This document shows positions 1 to 5,664 of a stretch of 5,664 bases of DNA, one piece after another. A program made the translations under genes and the position numbers. The first letter of the stretch is position 1. The number at the start of each line of letters is the position of its first letter. Source of the DNA: an uncultured bacterium (GTDB taxonomy: Bacteria > Bacillota > Clostridia > Lachnospirales > Lachnospiraceae); NCBI GenBank assembly GCA_905214365.1, contig CAJMMH010000188.1:1-5664 (forward strand), read 5' to 3'. The notes below the pieces were generated by a model, which worked only from the letters and a program-made list of their open reading frames with translations, was not told the origin of the DNA and made no database searches.

Positions 1-11
1 TTACGATTTGC

Positions 12-25
12 TCTTTGCGCAAAGA
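12..25. repeat. 14-bp perfect palindrome downstream of gerW
   Basis: The bases TCTTTGCGCAAAGA are their own reverse complement. The palindrome starts about 10 bases after the gerW stop codon. As RNA it could form only a very short hairpin, because there is no spacer for a loop, and no run of U follows it on the minus strand within the window. It could be part of a larger terminator that continues past the window edge, a protein-binding site, or chance. Nothing else is visible in bases 1-34. Confidence 0.4.
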
Positions 26-34
26 AGTGTAATC

Positions 35-439
35 TCAGTCCTTCTTGTCTTTATCCAGAATATCCGATACCGCCTCATCAACGTCCGGATCATCCTGCGA
101 ACCGCTCTTGGTAAAGCGATTTACCAGATCGGGAACCATATCTACGATCCTTGAGGTCAGATCCTGGTTCTTGACATTAACAACCTTGGTCATGCCGTTC
201 TGAATCACCAGTACCGCACACGGACTGATGTTCGCCCCCATGCCCCCGGCCGCATTGCTCTTCTTCTCTCCTTCAAACGCTCCGGCGCCAATTCCGAACT
301 TCATATCTACCAGAGGAAGAATCACTGCGTCGTTTACCTTTACCGGATCGCCGACAACGGTTTTGGAGCTAACAAATCCCTCGAGTCCCTTCAGCAGTGC
401 GCCTACTGATGAGTTGAAATCATTTCCTTCTTTTCCCAT
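35..439 (-). CDS. gerW: GerW/YtfJ-family sporulation protein
   Basis: This is a 134-residue protein of the GerW (Spore_YtfJ) family. In Bacillus subtilis the homologue is made in sporulating cells and is needed for normal spore germination; its biochemical role is unknown. Family features seen here are a short amphipathic N-terminus, a GDP motif at residues 30-32, the FGIGAG stretch at 48-53, a glycine-rich loop followed by ISP at about 64-73, a hydrophobic strand (AVLVIQNG, 75-82), and a helix at about 94-109. The last 25 residues are acidic and lysine-rich and look disordered. There is no signal peptide or membrane segment, so the product is probably cytoplasmic. The ATG start is preceded by AGGAGG with 8-base spacing. 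The gene begins one base after the stop of the DUF2953 gene, the same pairing as ytfI-ytfJ in B. subtilis. The family call is confident; the germination role is by homology. Confidence 0.9.
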   Translation of the reverse strand: MGKEGNDFNSSVGALLKGLEGFVSSKTVVGDPVKVNDAVILPLVDMKFGIGAGAFEGEKKSNAAGGMGANISPCAVLVIQNGMTKVVNVKNQDLTSRIVDMVPDLVNRFTKSGSQDDPDVDEAVSDILDKDKKD

Positions 440-440
440 C

Positions 441-1637
441 CTACTTTCCTCCTTTTCGCACCTTTCCGATCAGTGTACGAATATTTTTGTCTTTGATGAT
501 CCGAAGAAACAGTACAAGCAGCATTCCCAGACGGATTCGGCCCCGGACACAGACGCTTCCTTCCAGAACTGCCCGGTCGAAGCATGGCTCCACATCCAGG
601 TTACCCCGGAACTTCGGATACAGCATGGCAAGCACGCCGAGCACCTGCCCGGTAACCGCCGGATCGTCAAACCCGAAGGTCAGCTGCGCCTGTCCGCGCT
701 GCGGCAATATATGAAGAATTATTTTCTTAACAAGGCCAATTGTCCTTGTCACAGACGGCCACATCTCTTCACCGGTAATCCAGTCCTTGAACGCAGTCAG
801 CGCTTCCTTCTTCCGGCACAGATTCCGGAACTGATCGCGCAGACGCCGGGCTTTGCGGCGGATCGTTTCTATCATATGCCGGATACGCACTTCAATCCGG
901 GAAACGGCTTTTTTTACCGTTCCCTCGGATTCCTGTTCTGCTTCTGTTTCTCTTGCATGTCCCGCAGTTCCTTCCGGAGTTTGCTCTGGGTTCTGCCCTG
1001 ATTCCTCCTCCATTCCGGATTGTTCCGGCTGTCTTGCCTCTGTCTCCCGGACCGACTCTAACAGCATGCGGTCCGCCTGGTTCTGCGCTTCTGTTTTAGC
1101 AAAACGAATCTGCTCCGGCTGTGCCTGTGATTTTGCAGGAGCCTGCAATTCCGATTGTGTCAATGAACCTGCCGGTCTCTGCTGATCGCTCCGAATTTGC
1201 TGTCCGGCTAATCCGGATTGATCCGGCAATGCCCGCTGTCCGGTCAAAGCCGGACCATTTGCGGAATCTGCCGATGTGGTCTGCGGCATTGACGCGTCCT
1301 GTTTCCTGCGGTTTCCGCGCCGTTTGCGATCTTCATGGATTCCATGCGGCTTTTGAGACTCGCTCTGCTTTTTCTCCCGACGGTTTTTCCGGTCGATTCC
1401 GGCGATGCGCAGTGAAAGTGAAACATCGGTTCCCCGAAACCGGACGCAGATGTGAATCAGCCGAAGCAGCCACGAAATCTCCGCTTCTCCGTTCACCGGA
1501 CCTTCCTGTTTCCGCGCGCTGGCCCGATACCGTATTGGTACAAGCAGCACCACGCCTGCCGCAATCAGAATCAGCAACAAAACAGACAGCAGCAGGATTC
1601 CGATGATTTTTCCGATTAACAATAAAACACCAATCAT
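441..1637 (-). CDS. ytfI: DUF2953 (YtfI-like) membrane-anchored protein with a long disordered linker
   Basis: This 398-residue protein is related to B. subtilis YtfI (DUF2953), a sporulation-associated membrane protein of unknown biochemistry. A strongly hydrophobic N-terminal segment (about residues 4-33) is followed by the basic PIRYRA stretch, so it is likely an N-terminal membrane anchor. Residues 50-82 look like β-strands. Residues about 83-245 form a low-complexity linker rich in Gln, Glu, Ser, Ala and Arg. The conserved C-terminal part resumes with basic helices (246-290) and the family-typical FGFDDPAVTG at 321-330, then YPKFRGNLDVEPCF (340-353) and a short hydrophobic helix at about 367-381. 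The family is usually nearer 200-250 residues, and the linker accounts for the excess. The ATG overlaps the upstream stop as ATGA; GGAG sits 10 bases upstream. Its position directly before gerW supports the call. The symbol is by homology and synteny. Confidence 0.8.
   Translation of the reverse strand: MIGVLLLIGKIIGILLLSVLLLILIAAGVVLLVPIRYRASARKQEGPVNGEAEISWLLRLIHICVRFRGTDVSLSLRIAGIDRKNRREKKQSESQKPHGIHEDRKRRGNRRKQDASMPQTTSADSANGPALTGQRALPDQSGLAGQQIRSDQQRPAGSLTQSELQAPAKSQAQPEQIRFAKTEAQNQADRMLLESVRETEARQPEQSGMEEESGQNPEQTPEGTAGHARETEAEQESEGTVKKAVSRIEVRIRHMIETIRRKARRLRDQFRNLCRKKEALTAFKDWITGEEMWPSVTRTIGLVKKIILHILPQRGQAQLTFGFDDPAVTGQVLGVLAMLYPKFRGNLDVEPCFDRAVLEGSVCVRGRIRLGMLLVLFLRIIKDKNIRTLIGKVRKGGK
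448..453 (-). promoter_or_regulatory. Ribosome binding site of gerW
   Basis: AGGAGG lies 8 bases upstream of the gerW ATG and inside the last codons of the upstream DUF2953 gene. It is a full-strength Shine-Dalgarno match, and it fixes the start at 439. It suggests that gerW can be translated well on its own, even though its start lies one base after the preceding stop. Confidence 0.8.
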
Positions 1638-1975
1638 AGGCTGCCGTCTCCAAAATATCTGCCGGTGTCCAGCGCTTCCCCGGTTTCCAGGTAAATCTGC
1701 TCAACAATCCGGCGTGCCGTTTCGATTGCCTCTTCCCGGCTTTCCGCCATGCCAACCACCGTAAGCGGTGTTTTTTCCGCTGCCAGCCGGTTTGCTTCGG
1801 CCGCCGGAAGTATTTCAAGAATCCCGCTGTCATTATTTACCGGACGTACCAGAACATGACAGCCGCCCTTCAGCTTTCCATGAGACAGTCTCCAGGTATA
1901 CTCGAATCGGTGCCTGCCCGCCTCTTCGCTCCAAATCATCCGCTCATGAAACAGAATCGGTCCGTGCCTTTTCAA
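1634..1975 (-). CDS. Uncharacterised small protein upstream of ytfI-gerW
   Basis: This is a soluble-looking 113-residue protein that I do not recognise. The pattern suggests a small α/β fold: strands at about residues 22-31 (RFEYTWRLSH), 38-46 (GCHVLVRPV) and 70-76 (PLTVVGM), then a clear amphipathic helix at 79-98 (SREEAIETARRIVEQIYLE), ending in DTGRYFGD. There is no signal peptide, membrane segment or metal-binding cluster; Cys39 is the only cysteine. The start is uncertain. The longest form begins at a TTG whose last two bases overlap the previous gene's TGA (TTGA), with no good Shine-Dalgarno. The first ATG is Met13 at 1939, preceded by a weak GAG. The stop overlaps the next ATG as ATGA, so it is co-translated with the ytfI-like gene. 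Tight packing and coding-like composition make it a real gene; its function is unknown. Confidence 0.75.
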   Translation of the reverse strand: MKRHGPILFHERMIWSEEAGRHRFEYTWRLSHGKLKGGCHVLVRPVNNDSGILEILPAAEANRLAAEKTPLTVVGMAESREEAIETARRIVEQIYLETGEALDTGRYFGDGSL

Positions 1976-3390
1976 GCGCCCGGGTGAAGCAGATCGTCGA
2001 GGATTTCCAGGCAGGCTACCTTCTCGGCTTCGTCCGTACAGGAAGAAAGGCTGCCTGCTATGTAGCTTTCCAACTCCTGATACTCACGAATAAACAAAGG
2101 GAACATGGTCAGAACCTTCGCCATCACAGCGCGGCCCATTAGCTTCGGAAGCTTCTTTAACTGCTCGGAAAGATCCTTCTGAAGTGACGCTCCAACCGCA
2201 GTCAGGTACGCCTCGTCAGCCGGCTCTGTCAGCGTCTCCGCTGCGGATACCGACGCAAAGCGGCTGCTTGAAAGAAGACGGCTTAACTGCTCCAGTACCA
2301 CAAATGCCTGTTCCATATCCAGCTTCCGGATATCGTCCTGATACGCCTGGGAAAACTCATCCGCGGCCGCCGACAGCTCCAGGAACCGGGAAGACGCTGC
2401 CTCCTGGATACCCTCCAGCTGCTCGAAGCCTGCGTACGCTTCTTCCGCCAACGGCTGCTTCTGCTTTGCTGCCTCAATCGAACGCGTGATAAACGAAACG
2501 CTGATCTCTACGCTCTCATCGGACGCTTCTACATCAGATGTCAGCGCAAGCACCGCCGCCTCATTAATCAGATCCTGCAGCAGCATAACCAGATCCATCT
2601 GGCGGTTCAACTCCTTCATTCCGATGGATACCGTCTGATACAGCTTTTCATAGCCTGCTTCATCCAACGCCGTATAATCCGCCTGCGTCAGCTCTCCGGC
2701 AATCCGGTACAGCGCCGCGTAATCCTCAGACATACCGTCCGGCTCCTCCAGCAGAGCGGCCGTCCGTACCATAAACAGAAGATCCTCGACCGTCTGCCGT
2801 TCAGATCCTTTGTATACATCAAGACCATCGGCAATGACCTGGAAGAAACGCTTCCTTGTCATACGCATCGGAAGCTGCTCGATCAGCTGGATGACGGTGC
2901 TCTGCCTTGCCGCCTGATCGGTGATTGCCGATAACAGGTTCAGAATCTCCTGTGTCTTGTCCGCGTCATCGTAGCCCTCCGGAAGCGTCTTTCCGCTGAA
3001 GCGGTGCTCCAGGCGGTTCAGCACATACTCAAATACCGTAAAGCGGTCTGCAAACGCACTTAACAGATGCATGTGGCGGATGTTGGAATCCCGAACTGCA
3101 AGAATCGCGTCCATTGTCTCTGCCGAAACTTCCGTTCCGTCAGAAAGTGCCTGCATCAGCGGCGCAAGCAGCTCCATCAGCCGGTCCGTTGTTGTCAGTA
3201 CCAGCGGATGCGGCTTGAGTTCCTGCTCTTCATCATACAGCTGATCCAGATAAGAAGGAAGATTCAGCGCCAGCAATACCGATGAAAGTCTCTTTCCCTC
3301 CTGCTTTGTCTGAACGGCAAAACGCTCCAGACTTTCTTTATCTCTGTGTCCCCGCTCCAGCGAGCGGATCAAACGATGATTACTCTTCAC
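1972..3390 (-). CDS. Uncharacterised large helical protein
   Basis: This 472-residue protein has no domain I can name. It reads as almost entirely α-helical, acidic overall with a basic N-terminus (residues 1-34), and with no signal peptide, membrane segment, Walker motif or zinc-binding cluster. It has only two cysteines (451, 460) and no tryptophan. A distinctive block at about 111-131 (SAFADRFTVFEYVLNRLEHRF) and another at 412-440 (KKLPKLMGRAVMAKVLTMFPLFIREYQEL) would be good seeds for homology searches. The acidic helices at about 315-375 may be coiled-coil. Translation begins at GTG with GGGAGG six bases upstream, an unusually clear site for a non-ATG start. It follows pgsA after a 103-base gap holding a hairpin, and its stop overlaps the next gene's probable TTG start. 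The context suggests a scaffold or regulator acting with the downstream sporulation genes, but that is inference only. Confidence 0.8.
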   Translation of the reverse strand: MKSNHRLIRSLERGHRDKESLERFAVQTKQEGKRLSSVLLALNLPSYLDQLYDEEQELKPHPLVLTTTDRLMELLAPLMQALSDGTEVSAETMDAILAVRDSNIRHMHLLSAFADRFTVFEYVLNRLEHRFSGKTLPEGYDDADKTQEILNLLSAITDQAARQSTVIQLIEQLPMRMTRKRFFQVIADGLDVYKGSERQTVEDLLFMVRTAALLEEPDGMSEDYAALYRIAGELTQADYTALDEAGYEKLYQTVSIGMKELNRQMDLVMLLQDLINEAAVLALTSDVEASDESVEISVSFITRSIEAAKQKQPLAEEAYAGFEQLEGIQEAASSRFLELSAAADEFSQAYQDDIRKLDMEQAFVVLEQLSRLLSSSRFASVSAAETLTEPADEAYLTAVGASLQKDLSEQLKKLPKLMGRAVMAKVLTMFPLFIREYQELESYIAGSLSSCTDEAEKVACLEILDDLLHPGA

Positions 3391-3396
3391 CTTATT

Positions 3397-3402
3397 CCTC
3401 CC
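3397..3402 (-). promoter_or_regulatory. Ribosome binding site that fixes a GTG start
   Basis: GGGAGG lies six bases before the GTG at 3390 and decides that start for the 472-residue protein. No competing ATG lies near it in the same frame; the codons after GTG read K-S-N-H-R. Confidence 0.8.
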
Positions 3403-3424
3403 TTATCATTATGTGCTCTCGGAA

Positions 3425-3478
3425 TCTTTTTGCGCTTGACTTTGCGAAAATCGGCCGCAAAATCAAGCGCCGAAAAGA
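3425..3478 (-). repeat. Long imperfect inverted repeat, predicted mRNA hairpin in the pgsA downstream gap
   Basis: On the minus strand the arm GCGCTTGATTTTGCG (3470-3456) pairs with CGCAAAGTCAAGCGC (3446-3432) around a nine-base loop. All 15 positions pair if one U·G wobble is allowed; on the plus strand that position would be a C-A mismatch. After a 1x2 internal loop the stem continues for six more pairs (TCTTTT with AAAAGA), about 21 pairs in all. The hairpin begins 15 bases after the pgsA stop codon. No U-run follows the stem on either strand, so a standard intrinsic terminator is not supported. More likely roles are a 3'-end stabiliser, a processing site, or an attenuating structure between pgsA and the next gene. 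Confidence 0.65.
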
Positions 3479-3493
3479 CTTCGGGCGTACATT

Positions 3494-4030
3494 TTAACCC
3501 TTCAGAACATCTTTGTTGTGAACCAGATAATCCATCAGTGAAACAACCGTCAGAATCAGCGCCGCGTAAATCAGAACCGTATTAAATACCGTCCAGCCCG
3601 GAATATCCGCAATCAGAACGATTACCATCACCATCTGAACCACGGTCTTCAGCTTGCCCCACATGCCTGCAGCGATTACCTTGCCGCTTTCCGCCGCAAT
3701 CAGACGGAAGCCGCTGATGATAAACTCTCTCGACACAATCACAATGACAATCCATGCCGGAATCTTCCCGGTGCTGATAAAGCAGATCAGCGCCGAGCAT
3801 ACCAACAGTTTGTCCGCTAACGGATCCATGAACTTTCCAAAATTTGTTACCAGATTGTACTTTCTCGCGATATAGCCGTCCGCCTTATCAGTCAGGGACG
3901 CGGCAATGAAGATTGCGAACGCAGTCCACTTTGCCCATGCCTGACCTGGGAACGCCAGCTCGAAGAAAACGAAAAAGGGAATCAGAAGCACCCTTAATAT
4001 CGTCAATTTATTCGGCAGATTCATCTCCAT
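3494..4030 (-). CDS. pgsA: CDP-diacylglycerol--glycerol-3-phosphate 3-phosphatidyltransferase
   Basis: The enzyme transfers the phosphatidyl group from CDP-diacylglycerol to sn-glycerol 3-phosphate, giving phosphatidylglycerophosphate and CMP, the committed step to phosphatidylglycerol and cardiolipin. It is an integral membrane protein. The complete CDP-alcohol phosphatidyltransferase signature is visible: Asp48, Asp51-Gly52, Ala55-Arg56, Gly65, Asp69 and Asp73, with exact D-x2-DG-x2-AR-x8-G-x3-D-x3-D spacing; the aspartates bind metal. The N-terminus NLPNKLTILRVLLIP is typical of PgsA, and several hydrophobic segments follow (roughly 12-25, 35-47, 74-105, 128-170). At 178 residues it has normal length. 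I chose the ATG at 4030 because AGGAG stands nine bases upstream; a TTG at 4036 would be only three bases from that site, and another ATG lies at 4024. The start overlaps the end of rimO by 23 bases. Confidence 0.93.
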   Translation of the reverse strand: MEMNLPNKLTILRVLLIPFFVFFELAFPGQAWAKWTAFAIFIAASLTDKADGYIARKYNLVTNFGKFMDPLADKLLVCSALICFISTGKIPAWIVIVIVSREFIISGFRLIAAESGKVIAAGMWGKLKTVVQMVMVIVLIADIPGWTVFNTVLIYAALILTVVSLMDYLVHNKDVLKG

Positions 4031-5375
4031 GATCAATTTCTCCTATCAAGTCATACTCATCCGAACCGGTAATCACAACCGGAACGAACGTACCGGACTC
4101 CAGCTCCTCCAGACAGTGGATAAAGACGTAGCCGTCGATTCCGGGCGTATCCATATAGGTACGACCGACATAAACCGATTCATCGGAAAGCTTTCCCTCA
4201 ATCACGGCCAGGAATACATTTCCAATACAGCTTTCTTCCACTGCGGATGAAATTTCCTGCTGAAGCTCCATGATCGCGCTGCGGCGGGCCGCCTTGACAT
4301 CCTCATCTACCTGATCTTCCATCAGAGCCGCCGGCGTATTTTCCTCCTGAGAATACGGGAACACACCGAGACGCTCAAACTCCATTTCGTCAACAAACCG
4401 TCTCAATTCTTCAAAATCTGCTTCTGTCTCTCCCGGAAAGCCGGTAATCAGCGTCGTCCGAAGCACAATATCCGGAATCTCTTCTCTCAGATGGGCAATG
4501 GTTTCACGCAGCTTTGCCTGCGTGGTCTGTCTGCCCATACGTTTTAACATCCGATCAGACGCATGCTGGATCGGAAGATCCAGATAATGACAGATCTTTT
4601 TCTCCGCCTTCATCACATCGATCAGTTCCTGATTGATCTCTTCCGGATAACAGTACAGCACACGGATCCATGCCAGTCCCGGAATTCGGCAGAGCCTGCG
4701 CAAAAGCTCCGGAAGCATCTTTTTTCCATACAGATCAACGCCGTAAACGGTCGTTTCCTGGGCAACCAGAATCAGCTCGCGCACACCACGCTCTGCCAAT
4801 TCCTCCGCTTCCTTCACCAGCCGCTCCATCGGCACGCTGCGGTACGGTCCGCGGATTGACGGAATAATGCAGTATGTGCAGTGTTTGTTGCAGCCCTCCG
4901 CGATCTTCAGATACGCGTAATGACCGCCGGTCGTCAGCATGCGGCGGGTCGAATCCGACTGAAGCTTATCCTTCGGCAGAAAACTCTGTACCTTTTCGCC
5001 CTTCTTTGCGAATACCTCGTCCAGAACATCTGCAATCGTGTGCCATGCGGAAATGCCGACTACCGCGTCTACCTCCGGAAGCTCCTTCAGAACCTCATCA
5101 CGATAGCGCTCCGCAAGGCATCCGGTTACAATCAGTGCCTGCAGCTTTCCGGTTTCCCGGTACTGCGCCATCTCAATGATATTCTGAATGCTCTCTTCCT
5201 TCGCGTCACCGATAAAGCAGCAGCTGTTTACCACAATTACTTCCGCCTCTGCCGCCTCATCCGTAAATTCATAGCCGCGCTGTGACAGAATTCCGAGCAT
5301 CTTCTCGGTATCAACCAGGTTCTTATCGCAGCCGAGCGATACAAATAAAACCTTTTTATTCTGCATCATCGTCAT
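4008..5375 (-). CDS. rimO: Ribosomal protein S12 methylthiotransferase RimO
   Basis: RimO is a radical-SAM enzyme with two [4Fe-4S] clusters that adds a methylthio group to the β-carbon of a conserved aspartate of ribosomal protein S12. The 455-residue product has the full layout. An N-terminal methylthiotransferase domain carries cluster cysteines Cys16 (SLGCDKN), Cys52 (NSCCF) and Cys86 (TGCLAERY). The radical-SAM domain has CNKHCTYC, with Cys162, Cys166 and Cys169. A C-terminal TRAM domain spans about 385-448. The GCDKN motif and the YVGRTYMDTPGIDGYVFI segment in TRAM favour RimO over the tRNA enzyme MiaB. The start is ambiguous: ATG codons at 5375, 5369 and 5366 lie close together, none with a strong Shine-Dalgarno. 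The longest overlaps the end of rpoZ by 20 bases, suggesting translational coupling. The last residues overlap pgsA. Confidence 0.95.
   Translation of the reverse strand: MTMMQNKKVLFVSLGCDKNLVDTEKMLGILSQRGYEFTDEAAEAEVIVVNSCCFIGDAKEESIQNIIEMAQYRETGKLQALIVTGCLAERYRDEVLKELPEVDAVVGISAWHTIADVLDEVFAKKGEKVQSFLPKDKLQSDSTRRMLTTGGHYAYLKIAEGCNKHCTYCIIPSIRGPYRSVPMERLVKEAEELAERGVRELILVAQETTVYGVDLYGKKMLPELLRRLCRIPGLAWIRVLYCYPEEINQELIDVMKAEKKICHYLDLPIQHASDRMLKRMGRQTTQAKLRETIAHLREEIPDIVLRTTLITGFPGETEADFEELRRFVDEMEFERLGVFPYSQEENTPAALMEDQVDEDVKAARRSAIMELQQEISSAVEESCIGNVFLAVIEGKLSDESVYVGRTYMDTPGIDGYVFIHCLEELESGTFVPVVITGSDEYDLIGEIDHGDESAE
4040..4044 (-). promoter_or_regulatory. Ribosome binding site of pgsA
   Basis: AGGAG lies inside the 3' end of rimO, nine bases before the ATG at 4030. 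It is the reason for preferring that ATG over the TTG six bases upstream. Confidence 0.7.
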
Positions 5376-5664
5376 CTGAAGATTCCATCAGCGGGCCGCG
5401 GTCTTCCTCGCGCTCTTCCTCTTCTTCCTCCTCATCCTCGCCCTCTTCGCCGGACTCTTCCTCACTGTCATTCTGATCCGTCTCTTCATCATAAACCAGA
5501 TCAGAACTTGTCGTATCGTTGGATCTCAAATGGAACTGGAAATCATCAACGCCCTCTTCCGTAATCACAACCTTGCCTCTGCGGATCTCTTCAACGGCAA
5601 TGGTAAGCGGCTTGTTTGTCGGCGCCTTGCTTACTAACGGCTCCTCGCCGGCAATAATCTGACG
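5356..5664 (-). CDS. rpoZ: DNA-directed RNA polymerase omega subunit with acidic tail (N-terminus beyond window)
   Basis: The 102 visible C-terminal residues belong to RpoZ, the small subunit that helps β' fold and join the core RNA polymerase. The window opens inside the gene at RQIIAGEEPLVS, the middle of the omega fold, followed by the conserved KPLTIAVEEIRRGKV stretch. About 40-60 N-terminal residues, including the start, lie outside. After the omega domain a linker of about 20 residues leads to a 44-residue tail with 28 Asp or Glu residues, including a run of seven Glu and a later run of four Asp. Most omegas of Firmicutes (B. subtilis about 67 residues) end soon after the domain, so the tail is unusual in length and charge. 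The stop lies 20 bases inside the start of rimO. Family identity is firm; the role of the tail is unknown. Confidence 0.93.
   Translation of the reverse strand, partial: RQIIAGEEPLVSKAPTNKPLTIAVEEIRRGKVVITEEGVDDFQFHLRSNDTTSSDLVYDEETDQNDSEEESGEEGEDEEEEEEEREEDRGPLMESSDDDDAE

Noticed and set aside
228..1001. 257-codon open frame on the plus strand over gerW and the ytfI-like gene
   Set aside because: It is antisense to two recognised genes, with a shadow-like Ser/Pro/Phe/Arg-rich composition and no family resemblance.
3408..3436. Possible -10 box CATAAT upstream of the GTG start
   Set aside because: No -35 match at 16-18 bases, and transcription from it would start at or inside the ribosome binding site.
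3425..3478. Intrinsic terminator after pgsA
   Set aside because: The stem is strong, but A-rich bases and not a U-run follow it on the minus strand, and no U-run follows on the plus strand.
4881..5285. 134-codon open frame on the plus strand inside rimO
   Set aside because: It lies wholly antisense to the conserved methylthiotransferase domain and has no recognisable motif.
5389..5436. 15-codon very basic open frame in the rpoZ tail, minus strand, shifted frame (begins MRRKKRK)
   Set aside because: Purine-rich Glu codons read in another frame give Arg/Lys automatically; there is no independent support for translation.
5282..5476. Serine-repeat open frame on the plus strand
   Set aside because: The serine run is simply the complement of the Asp/Glu codons of the omega tail.
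1..5664. Mobile element, CRISPR array, toxin-antitoxin or defence system
   Set aside because: No transposase, direct-repeat array, paired small toxin/antitoxin genes or defence domains are visible; the genes are core housekeeping and sporulation families plus two unknowns.

Overview
The window holds seven genes, all on the minus strand, so biological order runs from high to low coordinates: rpoZ (5' end cut by the window edge), rimO, pgsA, an uncharacterised 472-residue helical protein, an uncharacterised 113-residue protein, a DUF2953/YtfI-like membrane protein, and a GerW/YtfJ-family sporulation protein. The combination of roughly balanced base composition, strong AGGAGG-type ribosome binding sites, and the ytfI-gerW pair typical of endospore formers points to a spore-forming (or spore-descended) member of the Clostridia. 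Lachnospiraceae is my best guess from gene style and order, but this is inference and not a measured placement.

Right-hand block (3494-5664): housekeeping genes. The omega subunit of RNA polymerase ends in a striking acidic tail. Its last codons overlap the start of rimO (radical-SAM methylthiotransferase for ribosomal protein S12), and the end of rimO overlaps the start of pgsA (phosphatidylglycerophosphate synthase). The overlaps imply co-transcription and probably translational coupling.

Middle (3391-3493): the only internal non-coding gap, 103 bases. It holds a long imperfect inverted repeat, predicted to be a 21-bp hairpin in the minus-strand transcript, followed by a strong ribosome binding site for a GTG start. 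No U-tract follows the hairpin, so it is not a textbook terminator, and I see no convincing promoter.

Left-hand block (35-3390): four closely packed genes. The 472-residue protein runs into the 113-residue protein (probable TTG start overlapping the stop), which overlaps the ytfI-like gene by ATGA, which ends one base before gerW. The last two are sporulation-associated families whose adjacency is conserved in Bacillus subtilis. The two uncharacterised genes may therefore belong to the same envelope or spore process, but nothing in their sequences fixes a function. The 34 bases after gerW contain a 14-bp perfect palindrome and no recognisable gene.

I found no RNA genes, mobile elements, CRISPR arrays or attachment sites. 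The window looks like a vertically inherited core region. The most interesting items are the two unknown genes attached to ytfI-gerW, the acidic omega tail, and the intergenic hairpin.
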